From Ruegeria sp. Ofav3-42 (GTDB lineage: Bacteria > Pseudomonadota > Alphaproteobacteria > Rhodobacterales > Rhodobacteraceae), in NCBI RefSeq assembly GCF_022347725.1, contig NZ_JAKRGB010000021.1, positions 1-64,000 on the forward strand: DNA of 64,000 nucleotides, read 5' to 3'. Made by a program: the position numbers and the translations under genes. Shown here piece by piece: positions 44,851-53,993 of this stretch (the first letter of the stretch is position 1; each line of letters starts with the position of its first letter). The notes beneath the pieces were generated by a model, which did not search any database, was not told where the DNA came from, and saw only the letters and a list, made by a program, of their open reading frames with translations.

Positions 44851-44923
44851 CTGCAGCGAATGGCAGTAATGCGGACTGCGTCCGCAGCATTGAGATGCCA
44901 TGGCCAATGTCCGATTAGGGCCG
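44851..44923. repeat. Dispersed intergenic repeat, copy e, at a gene breakpoint
   Basis: CTGCAGCGAATGGCAGTAATGCGGACTGCG.CCGCAGCAT...CCAATGTCC...AGGGCCG matches the core of the family. It begins right at the end of the similarity of the racemase remnant, suggesting that repeat and gene loss are linked. Confidence 0.75.
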
Positions 44924-44945
44924 CCCGCGAAGACGGCCCGCTCTC

Positions 44946-45578
44946 TCAGATTTCAACAGCTTCAGAGATCGCCAGTGCATCTTCAAGCTCAACGCCCAGA
45001 TACCGGACGGTGCTGTCCATCTTGGTATGTCCGAGCAAGAGTTGAACTGCCCGCAGATTGCCGGTTTTCTTGTAAATCTGGGACACCTTGGTTCGACGCA
45101 TCGAATGCGTGCCGTACGCACTTGGCTCCAATCCAATCGACTTGACCCATTCGCGAACCAGCCGCGCATATTGTCGAGTTGAGATATGAAGGCGTTCGTG
45201 GAAACGCCCTGGCCAGAGATACTCGGAGCCGACCATCAATGGTTCCTCCATCCACCTCAAGAGCGATTTTTGTGTTCCTTCTGTGATCTCGAACCGGACC
45301 GGTTTTTGAGTTTTGCTCTGGATGATCGATGTGCGCTCTTTGATCTGACCGGCTGCATAGATATCGGCGACCATCAATTTGACCAGATCACACCCGCGCA
45401 GTTTACTGTCGATTGCCAGATTGAAGAGAGCAAGATCGCGAAAATTGTCCGCAATCTCTAATCGAACGCGAATGGCCCATACATGTTTTGGCAGCAAGGG
45501 CCTTTTCTGGCCAACGATACGTCCTTTGTTCCAGGCCGGACGGCATGCGCGAATGGCGGGTAAGTTTGGGATGTGCAT
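44946..45578 (-). CDS. Tyrosine recombinase, catalytic domain only
   Basis: A 210-residue integrase-like protein. The catalytic residues are seen in order: Arg in SKLRGCDLVKL, a Lys in QSKTQKPVRF, His-x-x-Arg in THSMRRT, His in LLLGHTK and Tyr in VRYLGVE. There is little room for the usual N-terminal core-binding domain (about 30 residues precede the catalytic part), but short stand-alone forms exist. A GGAGGAATT site precedes ATG 45578. It is next to a broken gene and a repeat copy, compatible with an island or integron-like remnant; no attachment site was identified. Confidence 0.87.
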   Translation of the reverse strand: MHIPNLPAIRACRPAWNKGRIVGQKRPLLPKHVWAIRVRLEIADNFRDLALFNLAIDSKLRGCDLVKLMVADIYAAGQIKERTSIIQSKTQKPVRFEITEGTQKSLLRWMEEPLMVGSEYLWPGRFHERLHISTRQYARLVREWVKSIGLEPSAYGTHSMRRTKVSQIYKKTGNLRAVQLLLGHTKMDSTVRYLGVELEDALAISEAVEI

Positions 45579-45695
45579 GGTAATTCCTCCAATCCGCCAC
45601 ACCCCGCCTCAACGCCAACCCGACGTTGACGAAAGATCATACTAACTGGATGTGCGTACGCGGAGAATGGCTGCGAAGAGCCCACAGCAGACAAT

Positions 45696-46937
45696 TCAGT
45701 TTTCGACCTTTCCAGAAAGTTTGAAAACCTCAATCGGCTCCCGCATTCCCTTAAGTGTCAGTTCACCCGCGGAATCGGTAATGAAGTCGTTTTCCACTGC
45801 AATTGCAGCCCGCGGTGACAACAAAATTTCCCCGTCTTCGGCTTGATCACAAAGCCTCGCAGCAAGGTTTACCGATGTGCCAGACGCGGTGTAGTCGTAG
45901 CGACCTTCGTAGCCAACCATCCCCACCGTCGCGTAACCGAGCGAAACTCCGACGCCGAACCCCAACCGGTGCCCAAGTCGCTTCCAGCTCTTGCAAAGCT
46001 TGGTCATCCGGGCACGCATCGAGAGCGCGAGCCGCACCGCATCACCCGCCGGATCATCGCAAGGAATGGGGTCGTTGAATAGCACCATGATTCCGTCACC
46101 CGACCGGTGATCGACACCTGCACCATGCTCGCTGATAAGGCGTCCCATTTCCCGGTGATAAGTTTGAAGAATTTCGATGGTTTCCTCCGGTTCGGCGGTT
46201 TCGCAGAATGCTGTGAAACATCGGATGTCGCAGACGAGAACGCCGAGAAGGGCCCGGTGGCTCGAAAGCATCTTTTCGGAGCCTTTGGAAACTACAGTGT
46301 CAGCTACGGCCGCCGGGAGAAAACGCTTGAGTTTGCCCATCCGCTCGATCTCGCCGACCTGTTCTTTCACTCGGTCGCCGAGCTCGGCATTGAGTGCTTC
46401 GAGAGCCCTAAATTGCCGAACGTTTTCAATGGCGATTTCGGCCTGATCAGCAAATGTCTGCACCAATGCTATCTCGTCTTTGGTGAAAGGCGCCACTTCC
46501 CTCCGGTAGAGAAACAACACTCCGAGTGAGGAGTCCGCCGTCAACAATGGAACCGTAAGAAGTGTGCGTATGCCCTCCACTTCGACCGCGTGAACCCGGT
46601 GCGGCTGCCCGGCATCGTAAATTTGATCGCGTGCATCGGCGATCTGCAATGGTTCACGAGCTATCATAGCCTGAACTGTCAGCGACTGTTCCGGGTCCAT
46701 CGGAAGAGGGTTCGCGTTTATCAGCTCTACGAACTCTGACCGTGCGCCATGATAGGCTGGGATTGTCAGGTGGGTTCGCTCTTCGTTAGCCAAGAACAGA
46801 CATGCAAACGGCGCATTGCACAAACGCGCTGCGCTTTCGAGGATCACATCAAAAACAGGCTTTTCGTCGTCGCGGGAGCGGGAAATGACCTGTAGAATTG
46901 CTCGCAACGCGCTCGCGCGCATTCGTAAGCTCTTCAT
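45696..46937 (-). CDS. GAF-class III nucleotide cyclase
   Basis: A 413-residue protein. The GAF domain covers about residues 25-175 (SAARLCNAPFACLFLANEE...LLTVPLLTADSSLGVLFLYRRE). A coiled linker leads to a cyclase domain (about 225-405). Metal-site CDIRCFTAF and GDGIMVLF are present, and SVNLAARL has the catalytic Asn/Arg. The substrate-choosing residues differ: SGDG lacks the usual Lys and ASGTSVN carries Thr/Ser where Asp is usual, so specificity cannot be inferred. The N-terminus may be shorter than relatives that have extra sensor domains. No clear ribosome site. Confidence 0.86.
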   Translation of the reverse strand: MKSLRMRASALRAILQVISRSRDDEKPVFDVILESAARLCNAPFACLFLANEERTHLTIPAYHGARSEFVELINANPLPMDPEQSLTVQAMIAREPLQIADARDQIYDAGQPHRVHAVEVEGIRTLLTVPLLTADSSLGVLFLYRREVAPFTKDEIALVQTFADQAEIAIENVRQFRALEALNAELGDRVKEQVGEIERMGKLKRFLPAAVADTVVSKGSEKMLSSHRALLGVLVCDIRCFTAFCETAEPEETIEILQTYHREMGRLISEHGAGVDHRSGDGIMVLFNDPIPCDDPAGDAVRLALSMRARMTKLCKSWKRLGHRLGFGVGVSLGYATVGMVGYEGRYDYTASGTSVNLAARLCDQAEDGEILLSPRAAIAVENDFITDSAGELTLKGMREPIEVFKLSGKVEN

Positions 46938-47151
46938 TCAGTTCTTGGTGATCTGTTTCCTCTGACTTCCAATCCACTATTGCGCCTTTGATGACGATTG
47001 AACTGATTCAATCGTAGTCATGCAGCCGGTTGCTTTCCAGTCTGTGCAACTTGACGCTAATTTGTTAGGCCGTCTTTGCCTAAGCACCGACGTTAGAATC
47101 CATTGCGTTTAGCGACGAACGGTGCCTTTGTTGCGCAGACCGTTAGTTCGA

Positions 47152-47243
47152 GTTGCCTTCGGCTTTGCTCCTGCAGCGAATGGCGGCAATGCGGGCTGCG
47201 ACCGCAGCATCGCGACCTGCTGCTGGATGTCGGCAATGGGCCG
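47152..47243. repeat. Dispersed intergenic repeat, copy f
   Basis: GTTGCCTTCGGCTTTGCTCC then the core GCAGCGAATGGCGGCAATGC and GGCTGCGACCGCAGCAT, ending TGTCGGCAATGGGCCG. It is the closest partner of copy b. The gap 46938-47503 has no other feature; the open minus-strand frame through it is repeat-derived. Confidence 0.82.
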
Positions 47244-47503
47244 CTCCTGTCCTGAGGCAGAAACGTTTTGAGACGAGATGTTACGCTTGCTCCAATTGCA
47301 GCAAAAGCCCCGACCGGAAGTGATCAAACTCAGGCGCCCGCAGTTGCAGTGATGCGATCGACTGCGCCGTCTGCTGCTCTGTGAAAGAAAAGCGGACCTT
47401 GGTTCCCGGCGCAGCGAGTTTTTAGACAAGGATGACTGAGTTGCGGACAAAGCACCAATTCGGGCGTTGCCAACTTGCTTGAGAGCGCCACAACGTGTCA
47501 GGA

Positions 47504-47887
47504 TCACGTGCCCAGATAGGCGATACAGTCCAGCTTGACCTTCATCTCCCAAACCTGCCCCGCGCCGATCGACAGTCGTGCGGGAAAAGGGGGCGTAAAA
47601 TACTCGGCATAGGCGGCGTTTGCCTCTTCGTAGTCGTCGGGATCCTGCAGATAGAGACCCATCTTGACCACGTTCGCCAGCGTGGCGTCATGTGCGGCAA
47701 GAATGGCCTTGATATGTTCCATGGTGATGCGCAGCTGTTCGGCGGCCGTTGTGCCCAGAATTTCATGGGTATCAACATCCAGAGATCCAATTCCAGAGAG
47801 GAAAAGAAAATCTCCCGCACGCACCGCCTGTGAATAAGGGCCAGCCCCGGAAGGTGCATCAGCTGTGGTGTTCACGATGAGGGTCAT
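47504..47887 (-). CDS. RidA-family imine/enamine deaminase-like protein
   Basis: A 127-residue protein with PYSQAVRAGDFLFLSGIG, QLRITMEHIKAIL and PARLSIGAG. The conserved Arg104 needed for substrate binding is present; the nearby Cys of E. coli RidA is Ser here. Such proteins hydrolyse reactive imines to keto acids or act on related carbamates. It overlaps the GlxA-type regulator by 29 bp and is the last gene of the Hyu operon, which suggests clean-up or processing of a hydantoin- or pyrimidine-like degradation intermediate. Confidence 0.92.
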   Translation of the reverse strand: MTLIVNTTADAPSGAGPYSQAVRAGDFLFLSGIGSLDVDTHEILGTTAAEQLRITMEHIKAILAAHDATLANVVKMGLYLQDPDDYEEANAAYAEYFTPPFPARLSIGAGQVWEMKVKLDCIAYLGT

Positions 47888-48884
47888 GGGTCAGCTCCTT
47901 TGCACTTGATGGTGCGGAAACAGAAAATGCGCGTCGTTCCTGCAGGGGTGTCCGGCCGAATTGCCTGGAGTAACGTTTGGCAAGATAGGATGAGGTTGAA
48001 AAACCACATGCCAATGCAACCTCGATCACCGGCAGCGCTGTCTGACGCAAGAGCGATCTGGCAAGTTGCAACCGGCATTCCAGATAGAATTGTTTGGGTC
48101 CGCGCCCCAAATTCATCTGGAACAGTCTTTCAAGCTGCCTGAGCGATATGCCAATCCGTGCCGCAAGTGTCTCCAGCGGAAGCGGAAGTTCCAGATTGCC
48201 CTCCATCAACTCGACGGCTTGGCGCACATATGGATCTGCGATGCCCGGATGCAGATTGTGGACCGGCCAATGGTTTGCTGATGGCTGTCGGATCGTGTCG
48301 TGCAACAATTGTTCAGCGACCTTGTTGGCCAGATCGATCCCGTGTGTTGCGGCGACAAATGTCAGGGTCAGGTCCACCACAGTTGTTCCACCCGAACAGG
48401 TAAAGATCGGTCCATCCGTTTCAAACAGCGCATCCGTCAGGTTGAGATCGGGGAAGGTTTCGCGGAATGAAGCGCGATCCTCCCAATGGATGGTGCAGCG
48501 ACGTCCTTTGAGCAGCCCGGCGTGCGCCAGAACCCACGTGCCGGTCGAGACCGCCCCTATACTTATGCCCGATGCCCTCAGGCGGCGCAGCTGGGCCATC
48601 ACCTGCGGCGTCGCCTGCTGGTGCCCATCAACGCCGCAGCACACCACGATGGTGCTGAGCGGTGGCGCATCCTGTAAGCTATAGTCGGCTTGCACGCTCA
48701 AGCTGTTCATGGATTTGACCGGACCGGGGTGCGCGCTGATCGTGCACCAGGAATAGAGCGGTTTTTGCCCCACGTAATTGGCAAGGGCCAACGCATCAAT
48801 CGCGGCGGAAACCGACAGCATCGGGTGTCCGGGGCAGAGCAGAAACCCGTACATCTCTGGTTTTCTGCTGTCGCCAGGATTCAT
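47859..48884 (-). CDS. GlxA-type AraC regulator with DJ-1/PfpI domain
   Basis: A 341-residue protein: a DJ-1/PfpI-like sensing domain (about 10-190, GFLLCPGHPMLSVSAAIDAL...STGTWVLAHAGLLKGRRCTIHW) and a C-terminal AraC pair of helix-turn-helix motifs (about 225-320, LETLAARIGISLRQLERLF and VIEVALACGFSTSSYLAKRYSRQFG). Relatives activate operons for quaternary amines, arginine or polyamines. Its place between hyuB and ridA suggests it controls this operon in response to its substrate. AGGAAAGG precedes ATG 48884. Confidence 0.92.
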   Translation of the reverse strand: MNPGDSRKPEMYGFLLCPGHPMLSVSAAIDALALANYVGQKPLYSWCTISAHPGPVKSMNSLSVQADYSLQDAPPLSTIVVCCGVDGHQQATPQVMAQLRRLRASGISIGAVSTGTWVLAHAGLLKGRRCTIHWEDRASFRETFPDLNLTDALFETDGPIFTCSGGTTVVDLTLTFVAATHGIDLANKVAEQLLHDTIRQPSANHWPVHNLHPGIADPYVRQAVELMEGNLELPLPLETLAARIGISLRQLERLFQMNLGRGPKQFYLECRLQLARSLLRQTALPVIEVALACGFSTSSYLAKRYSRQFGRTPLQERRAFSVSAPSSAKELTHDPHREHHS

Positions 48885-48963
48885 TTACAACCTTTCCTGC
48901 CATGCCCCAATTGGGTCAGGGCCGGTTACTCGGCCCCATCCCCGCATCTTAGGATCGAAGCGA

Positions 48964-50685
48964 TTAGCCCCGCAAGTTGCGGGTCGCTTCGGCATCGACC
49001 TCGCTATCGGGGGTCAGCACAACGCCATAGTCCCGCTCGGCCGCTTCGCGGCTGACAAGGCCGAGACGAACATCCTCGGCCACCAGCGCTGCCGGACGCT
49101 CTTTGGGGTTGCCCAGCCCGCCACCGCCGGGGGTGCGGAAATCAAAGACCTCGCCCGCCGGGATTTCCTGCTTGCCTTTACCGTTCAACTCGATCTCGGA
49201 GTGCATCAACCGCAGTACTCCGGGGGCACCATTCAGCCCGCCATCTCGGCCTAAGGCGGGGTATTTCACCCGATCAACGGTGGCAAACCATGTGATTGGT
49301 TGATTCTCACGGCTTTCCAATTCGATATTCTGACCCAGACCACCACGATAGAGCCCTGCGCCACCGGAATCGGTCCGCAGCTCTCGACGACGGAACAGCA
49401 GCGGAGCGACGCTCTCGGTGATTTCCACCTGTGCACCATAAACGCCACTGGGGAAAGCCGCGACCGACAGACCATCCTTGCCCGGTCGCGCGCCCGTGCC
49501 ACCGTTGTGCGTAACCTCCACAGCATATTGGGTCGCATCCTGACCCTTGTTCATCTCGAAGCCGCCGCGCAGGGGCAGATCATACATGCAGGACGACCCT
49601 TCGGCCGGAACCCGATCGGGTATCGCCTGATGCAGGCAGCCATACATAAGGTCAGGCATGATCTGGCCAAGGATGTGCCGTTGCGCTACCGGGGCGGGGC
49701 GAGGGGCGTTCAGGATGCAGCCTTCTTCGGGCCCTGTGACCTCGAAACAGCCGAGCGAGCCCGCGTTGTTCGGCACCTCAGGGGCGAAGAGGCAGCGCAA
49801 GCCAAACACCGAATAGGCCGTCGCATAGTTCAGCGGGACGTTGATGCCATAGCGCGAACAGGGGGAAGAACCGGCGAAATCGACCTTCAGCGTACTGCCC
49901 TGTATGGTCATCGTGGCGACCATATCGATCTCGAATTCGTAGCCGTCCACACGCATCGAATGGGTGTAGGTGCCATCGGGCACTTCGGCGATGGCCGCCT
50001 CGGTGATGCGCCGCGACGTGTCGAAGATATACGTGCCAACCCGGTCAAGCGAGGTGATGTTCAGTTCTCGCATCATGGATGCCAGCCGGTCCGAGGCCAC
50101 ATCGCAGCACGCGATCAGGGCGTAAACATCGCCTTCGTTCTGGAAGGGTGCACGTGAGTTGTATTTGATCAGCTGCATCAGCATATCATTCATCTTCCCG
50201 GCATCCACCAGCTTGATCGGCGGGATCATCAGCCCCTCGTCATAGACATCGGACCCGTCCGGCCCCATGCCCAGGCCACCCAGATCGACCAGATGCGAGG
50301 TGCAGGACACCATGCCCACCAATTTGCCATCCAGAAACGATGGCTGGACCAGAACGAAATCATTCAAATGTCCCGAGCCGAGCCAGGGGTCATTGGTCAG
50401 ATAGGTATCGCCTTCGGCCATGGTTTCGGGCGGGAAATACTCGGTAAAGTACTTCACAGATTCCGCCATGGTGTTGATGTGCCCCGGCGTGCCGGTGACG
50501 GCTTGCGCAAGCATGCGGCCCTCAACATCGAAAACGCCGGCCGAGATGTCCCCGCTTTCGCGGACGATGGGCGAAAAGGCGGTGTGCATCAAAGCCTGCG
50601 CCTGCTCATCCACCACCGATTGAAGGCGGTTCCACATCACCTGAAGTTCGATTTCCGACGCGGCAGAGTTCTGTACGTTGCTCAT
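48964..50685 (-). CDS. hyuB: Hydantoinase B/oxoprolinase family protein
   Basis: A 573-residue HyuB-type subunit. Typical stretches: RLQSVVDEQAQALMHTAFSPIVRESGDISAGVFD, GDTYLTNDPWLGSGHLNDFV and the C-terminal FDFRTPGGGGLGNPKER. With HyuA it forms an ATP-dependent amidohydrolase opening cyclic imides or lactams (N-methylhydantoinase, 5-oxoprolinase) or a carboxylase. The precise substrate cannot be read from sequence. It lies 12 bp after hyuA and is translated from an AAGGGGATC site. Confidence 0.92.
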   Translation of the reverse strand: MSNVQNSAASEIELQVMWNRLQSVVDEQAQALMHTAFSPIVRESGDISAGVFDVEGRMLAQAVTGTPGHINTMAESVKYFTEYFPPETMAEGDTYLTNDPWLGSGHLNDFVLVQPSFLDGKLVGMVSCTSHLVDLGGLGMGPDGSDVYDEGLMIPPIKLVDAGKMNDMLMQLIKYNSRAPFQNEGDVYALIACCDVASDRLASMMRELNITSLDRVGTYIFDTSRRITEAAIAEVPDGTYTHSMRVDGYEFEIDMVATMTIQGSTLKVDFAGSSPCSRYGINVPLNYATAYSVFGLRCLFAPEVPNNAGSLGCFEVTGPEEGCILNAPRPAPVAQRHILGQIMPDLMYGCLHQAIPDRVPAEGSSCMYDLPLRGGFEMNKGQDATQYAVEVTHNGGTGARPGKDGLSVAAFPSGVYGAQVEITESVAPLLFRRRELRTDSGGAGLYRGGLGQNIELESRENQPITWFATVDRVKYPALGRDGGLNGAPGVLRLMHSEIELNGKGKQEIPAGEVFDFRTPGGGGLGNPKERPAALVAEDVRLGLVSREAAERDYGVVLTPDSEVDAEATRNLRG

Positions 50686-50697
50686 GGTCAGATCCCC

Positions 50698-52779
50698 TTA
50701 TCCAATCCGGTTCATCACGATGTTGCCTGCGGAGTCGATCACCGCCTGAAAACTGCGAGCAACAAGCGTTGTGGTTTGCGATTCCGCGATCAGAGCAGGG
50801 CCTTCAACCCGGTCGCCGGTAGATAGATCCGCACGATTGAATGTTTCCACTTCGATCATCTGCTCGTCCTTTCGCGAATAGATTCGCGTTTTGCCTGACG
50901 GCTTGGCCGGGTTGGTATTTGCCGGAATCAAAGCTTTTGCGGGCGGTGTCGTCATGGTTGCCGCCACAAATGCCCAGTTGATGATCTCGATATCCACGCC
51001 GGGCACCAGTCGGCCAAACATGTCCAGATACATCTCCTCGAAGTTCTGGCGCAGAATTTCACCCGTCTCGGCTGTGATCGGCCCCTCGGGGACAATCACC
51101 TCAAGCTCATGCCCCTGACCGTCGTAACGCATGAAGGCCACGCGTTTTTCATTCAACGCGTCATCGTTATTCCCGGCCCGAACAATATCGCGCGCCTCGG
51201 TCTCCATCTCGGCGATCAGTCTGGAGACCAGGCTGGCGTCGAAACTGCTGAGGCGACAATAGAGTGAGCGGATGATCTCATACGAGACAGGAGCGCTCAG
51301 GAATCCGATGGCCGAGCCAACGCCGGGTGCACAGGGGATGATGATACGGTCAATATCCGTCTTGTCGGCGATACGGCTGGCATGCAGCGGACCGTTGCCA
51401 CCGGTTGCGATCAGGGTTCCTCCGGCCACTTCCTGACCCCATTCCGCAGCGTGCACCCGTGCCGCGTTGGCCATGCTTTCATCGACCAGTTGTGAGATGC
51501 CATAGGCCGCGACAGTCGCGTCAAAACCCAACGGGGCGCCAATTTGCTCGGCCACGACCGCCTCAGCGCTGTCGCGGTCAAGCCGGAACTTGCCTTCGGC
51601 GAAATTGTCTGGGTCCAGATATCCCAATATCAGATCGCTGTCGGTCACGGTGGGTTTGCCCCCCCCTTTGCCATAGCAGACCGGGCCTGGGTCCGAGCTG
51701 GCGCTGTCAGGCCCGACCGCAATACGACCCAGCGAGTCAATTCGGGCAATGGAACCGCCGCCCGCACCTATTTCAATCATTTCAATGACGGGGATACGCA
51801 CTGGCAGGCCTGATCCCTTGATGAAGCGGGCTGCGCGCGCAATTTCGAACTGTCGGGATCGATGCGGTTTGTAGTTTTCCAGCAGGCACAGTTTGGCAGT
51901 GGTGCCGCCCATATCGAACGCGACGACCTTGTCGGCTCCGCATTGCTCTGCCACCTGACAGGCCAGGATCGCACCACCCGAAGGGCCAGACTCCACCAAC
52001 CGGATCGGTGCCCTGATCGCGGTGTCCAGCGTCGTCATACCGCCGCCAGAGGTCATGATGAACAATGAAGATTCAATCCCTTCAGCCGTAATCGCTCCTG
52101 AGAGATCTTCAAGATAAGAGGCCATCAGCGGCTTGATGTAGGCATTGCCAATGGTGGTGCAGGCCCGGTCATATTCGCGGATCTCAGGGCAGACATCAGC
52201 CGAGATCGTGACCGAAATATCCGGGCAGACCTCCTGCAGAATCTCACGTACACGACGCTCGTGCGAAGCGGTCAGATAGGAATGCAACAGGCACACCGCG
52301 ATGCTTTCGATGCCATTCTCCAAAATCTGTTCGGCCACGGCGCGGACGCTCTCTTCGTCCAGCGCGGTGATGACTTTCCCGTCCGCATCAATTCGTTCGT
52401 TCACCGTCCAGCAATGGTCCCGACGGACCAGCATTTCGGGCTTGTCGATCATCAGGTCATATTGATCATAGCGCCGCTCATAGGCGATTTCGAGAATGTC
52501 ACGAAAGCCTTCGGTGGTGATAAACCCGGTTTTAGCACCCTTGCGTTCGATCAACGCGTTCGAGGCCAACGTCGTCCCGTGAATAATTGTGCCGATCTGA
52601 TTTGGAGCGATCTCGGCCATCTCGATCACAGCACGAATACCGTTGAGCACACCTTCGATCGGACGGGCAGGTGTCGTGAGGGTTTTGGTCGTGACCAATT
52701 GACCGCCATGGTCAAGCGCTACATCGGTGAATGTACCGCCTATATCTACCGCAAGACGGTCAAGAATGCGTTCGCTCAC
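50698..52779 (-). CDS. hyuA: Hydantoinase A/oxoprolinase family protein
   Basis: A 693-residue HyuA-type ATP-binding subunit. The actin-like fold motifs are RLAVDIGGTFTDVAL near the N-terminus, GTIIHGTTLASNALIERKGAKTG, VAFDMGGTTAKLCLL and ATGGNGPLHA. GTG 52779 with AAAGGAAC upstream is chosen; an ATG 66 bp upstream has no ribosome site. It begins the operon hyuA-hyuB-glxA-like-ridA. N-methylhydantoinase, 5-oxoprolinase and acetone carboxylase beta subunits all belong here, so the substrate remains open. Confidence 0.92.
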   Translation of the reverse strand: MSERILDRLAVDIGGTFTDVALDHGGQLVTTKTLTTPARPIEGVLNGIRAVIEMAEIAPNQIGTIIHGTTLASNALIERKGAKTGFITTEGFRDILEIAYERRYDQYDLMIDKPEMLVRRDHCWTVNERIDADGKVITALDEESVRAVAEQILENGIESIAVCLLHSYLTASHERRVREILQEVCPDISVTISADVCPEIREYDRACTTIGNAYIKPLMASYLEDLSGAITAEGIESSLFIMTSGGGMTTLDTAIRAPIRLVESGPSGGAILACQVAEQCGADKVVAFDMGGTTAKLCLLENYKPHRSRQFEIARAARFIKGSGLPVRIPVIEMIEIGAGGGSIARIDSLGRIAVGPDSASSDPGPVCYGKGGGKPTVTDSDLILGYLDPDNFAEGKFRLDRDSAEAVVAEQIGAPLGFDATVAAYGISQLVDESMANAARVHAAEWGQEVAGGTLIATGGNGPLHASRIADKTDIDRIIIPCAPGVGSAIGFLSAPVSYEIIRSLYCRLSSFDASLVSRLIAEMETEARDIVRAGNNDDALNEKRVAFMRYDGQGHELEVIVPEGPITAETGEILRQNFEEMYLDMFGRLVPGVDIEIINWAFVAATMTTPPAKALIPANTNPAKPSGKTRIYSRKDEQMIEVETFNRADLSTGDRVEGPALIAESQTTTLVARSFQAVIDSAGNIVMNRIG

Positions 52780-53319
52780 ATGTTGTTCCTTTGTTGAGTA
52801 CGGTGCCAGAAACCGACTTTCAGACACTTGCCCATTATTCGCCATTCACGAGCGGAGGAGGGTACTAACTCGCCAAAAGAAGGATAACTTTTCGCCGCAC
52901 GTCGGGCGCATTTCGACCACGCTTGGACGTCAATGAGCCGTGTGCCTGTTGCCTGAAACCAGCCGATATGAAAATTTGCACCATTTCGTCCTCTACCATG
53001 GATTCAAGCATTCGCAATTTCACCCCGGCAGGTGAAGCGACACCTTCGCCCGAGCCAGCGTCAAACTAACCTAGATGCAAGGGGCATTCGATGTGAATCC
53101 AACCGCGTAAATGTAGTTCCCGACCGATGGAGCGACTATGCAAATGGGAGTTAGAAACATGAACTTCGGCATGTCAGAATGATAGCTTAAAAAGGATCAC
53201 CCAGCAGTTAGGGTGAGAATTTCTAATCGGTCTCAATGTCTCTGGGTTTTAGCTGTGGCACTCGGTTTCAATGAACCGAATGACGCAATTGTATTTGGCT
53301 GACCTTCATTCGCAAAAAA
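52780..53319. other. 540-bp gap upstream of hyuA
   Basis: It must hold the hyu promoter, but I could not pick one with confidence. No gene or clear repeat is seen. Confidence 0.3.
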
Positions 53320-53658
53320 ATGGAGGCGGCTTTGCCCAATCCGTCTACAATCGAACCATTCACTGTTGGCGACCTTGTCGCGTCTCATTTTCCATATTCG
53401 GATGGCGGTGCAAAAACCAGTGTCTGCGCCGTCGTTGCACACGATCCGGATCTGAACGAGGTTGTCGTTGCTTATGGAACATCAAAGCTTATGGAACATC
53501 AAATCTGCAGTTGGCAATGCCGGCAAAACGCCTATGCAGACCTTCCGAGAAACGCTACACATCGCCGTGGACAAGACGATCAGGGCTTCCGATCCGTCGG
53601 ACAGCCAACAACCCATTCTCAGCACTGTTCGCTGAGGTCCCCGTCAGAACAAACCTGA
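53320..53658 (+). pseudogene. Decayed PemK/MazF-like gene remnant
   Basis: The first about 60 residues (PFTVGDLVASHFPYSDGGAKTSVCAVVAH, then EVVVAYGTSK) resemble the opening strands of PemK/MazF-like toxins (GD-V...FPY.D......A.VV...). After that the frame loses protein character, and plausible coding resumes in another frame around 53670-53870 (NTIPAYELIKKTGFELGKYLHRMN), so the locus seems broken by one or more frameshifts. GGAGG precedes a TTG at 53332. Confidence 0.45.
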
Positions 53659-53889
53659 AGTTTTTCAGATGGTTTCAACGGAGCGCCGTCCGGTTACTTT
53701 GCGGGAAACACCATTCCAGCATACGAGCTGATCAAGAAAACGGGCTTCGAGTTGGGCAAATATTTGCACCGAATGAATGACCGCAATCTGGAAAAATCCT
53801 CTTCGTCGCCGCAAAAAACGTGCGGCAAGGGCGATAGCTTTCTGCATCAGCAACAGCGGCACTAGCAAAAGGCAGCACCGTTTCACAAC

Positions 53890-53993
53890 CTGTGAGTTCA
53901 CAGGCTCTCAAATTTGGCGCATGCGGCGAATGACTGGAAAGCGGGTTGCGATTGCAGCATCTTGACGGTTGGTCGAAGGTCCGGAATGGGCCG
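53890..53993. repeat. Dispersed intergenic repeat, copy g
   Basis: CTGTGAGTTCACAGGCTCTC...ATGCGGCGAATGACTGGAAAGCGGGTTGCGATTGCAGCAT...GGTCCGGAATGGGCCG aligns over its whole length with copy d. It lies between the MazF-like remnant and a LysR gene. Confidence 0.78.

Noticed and set aside
47109..47552. 147-codon minus-strand frame over repeat copy f
   Set aside because: The recognisable piece (MLRSQPAL) comes from the repeat; similar pieces recur at other copies, so it is not an independent gene.
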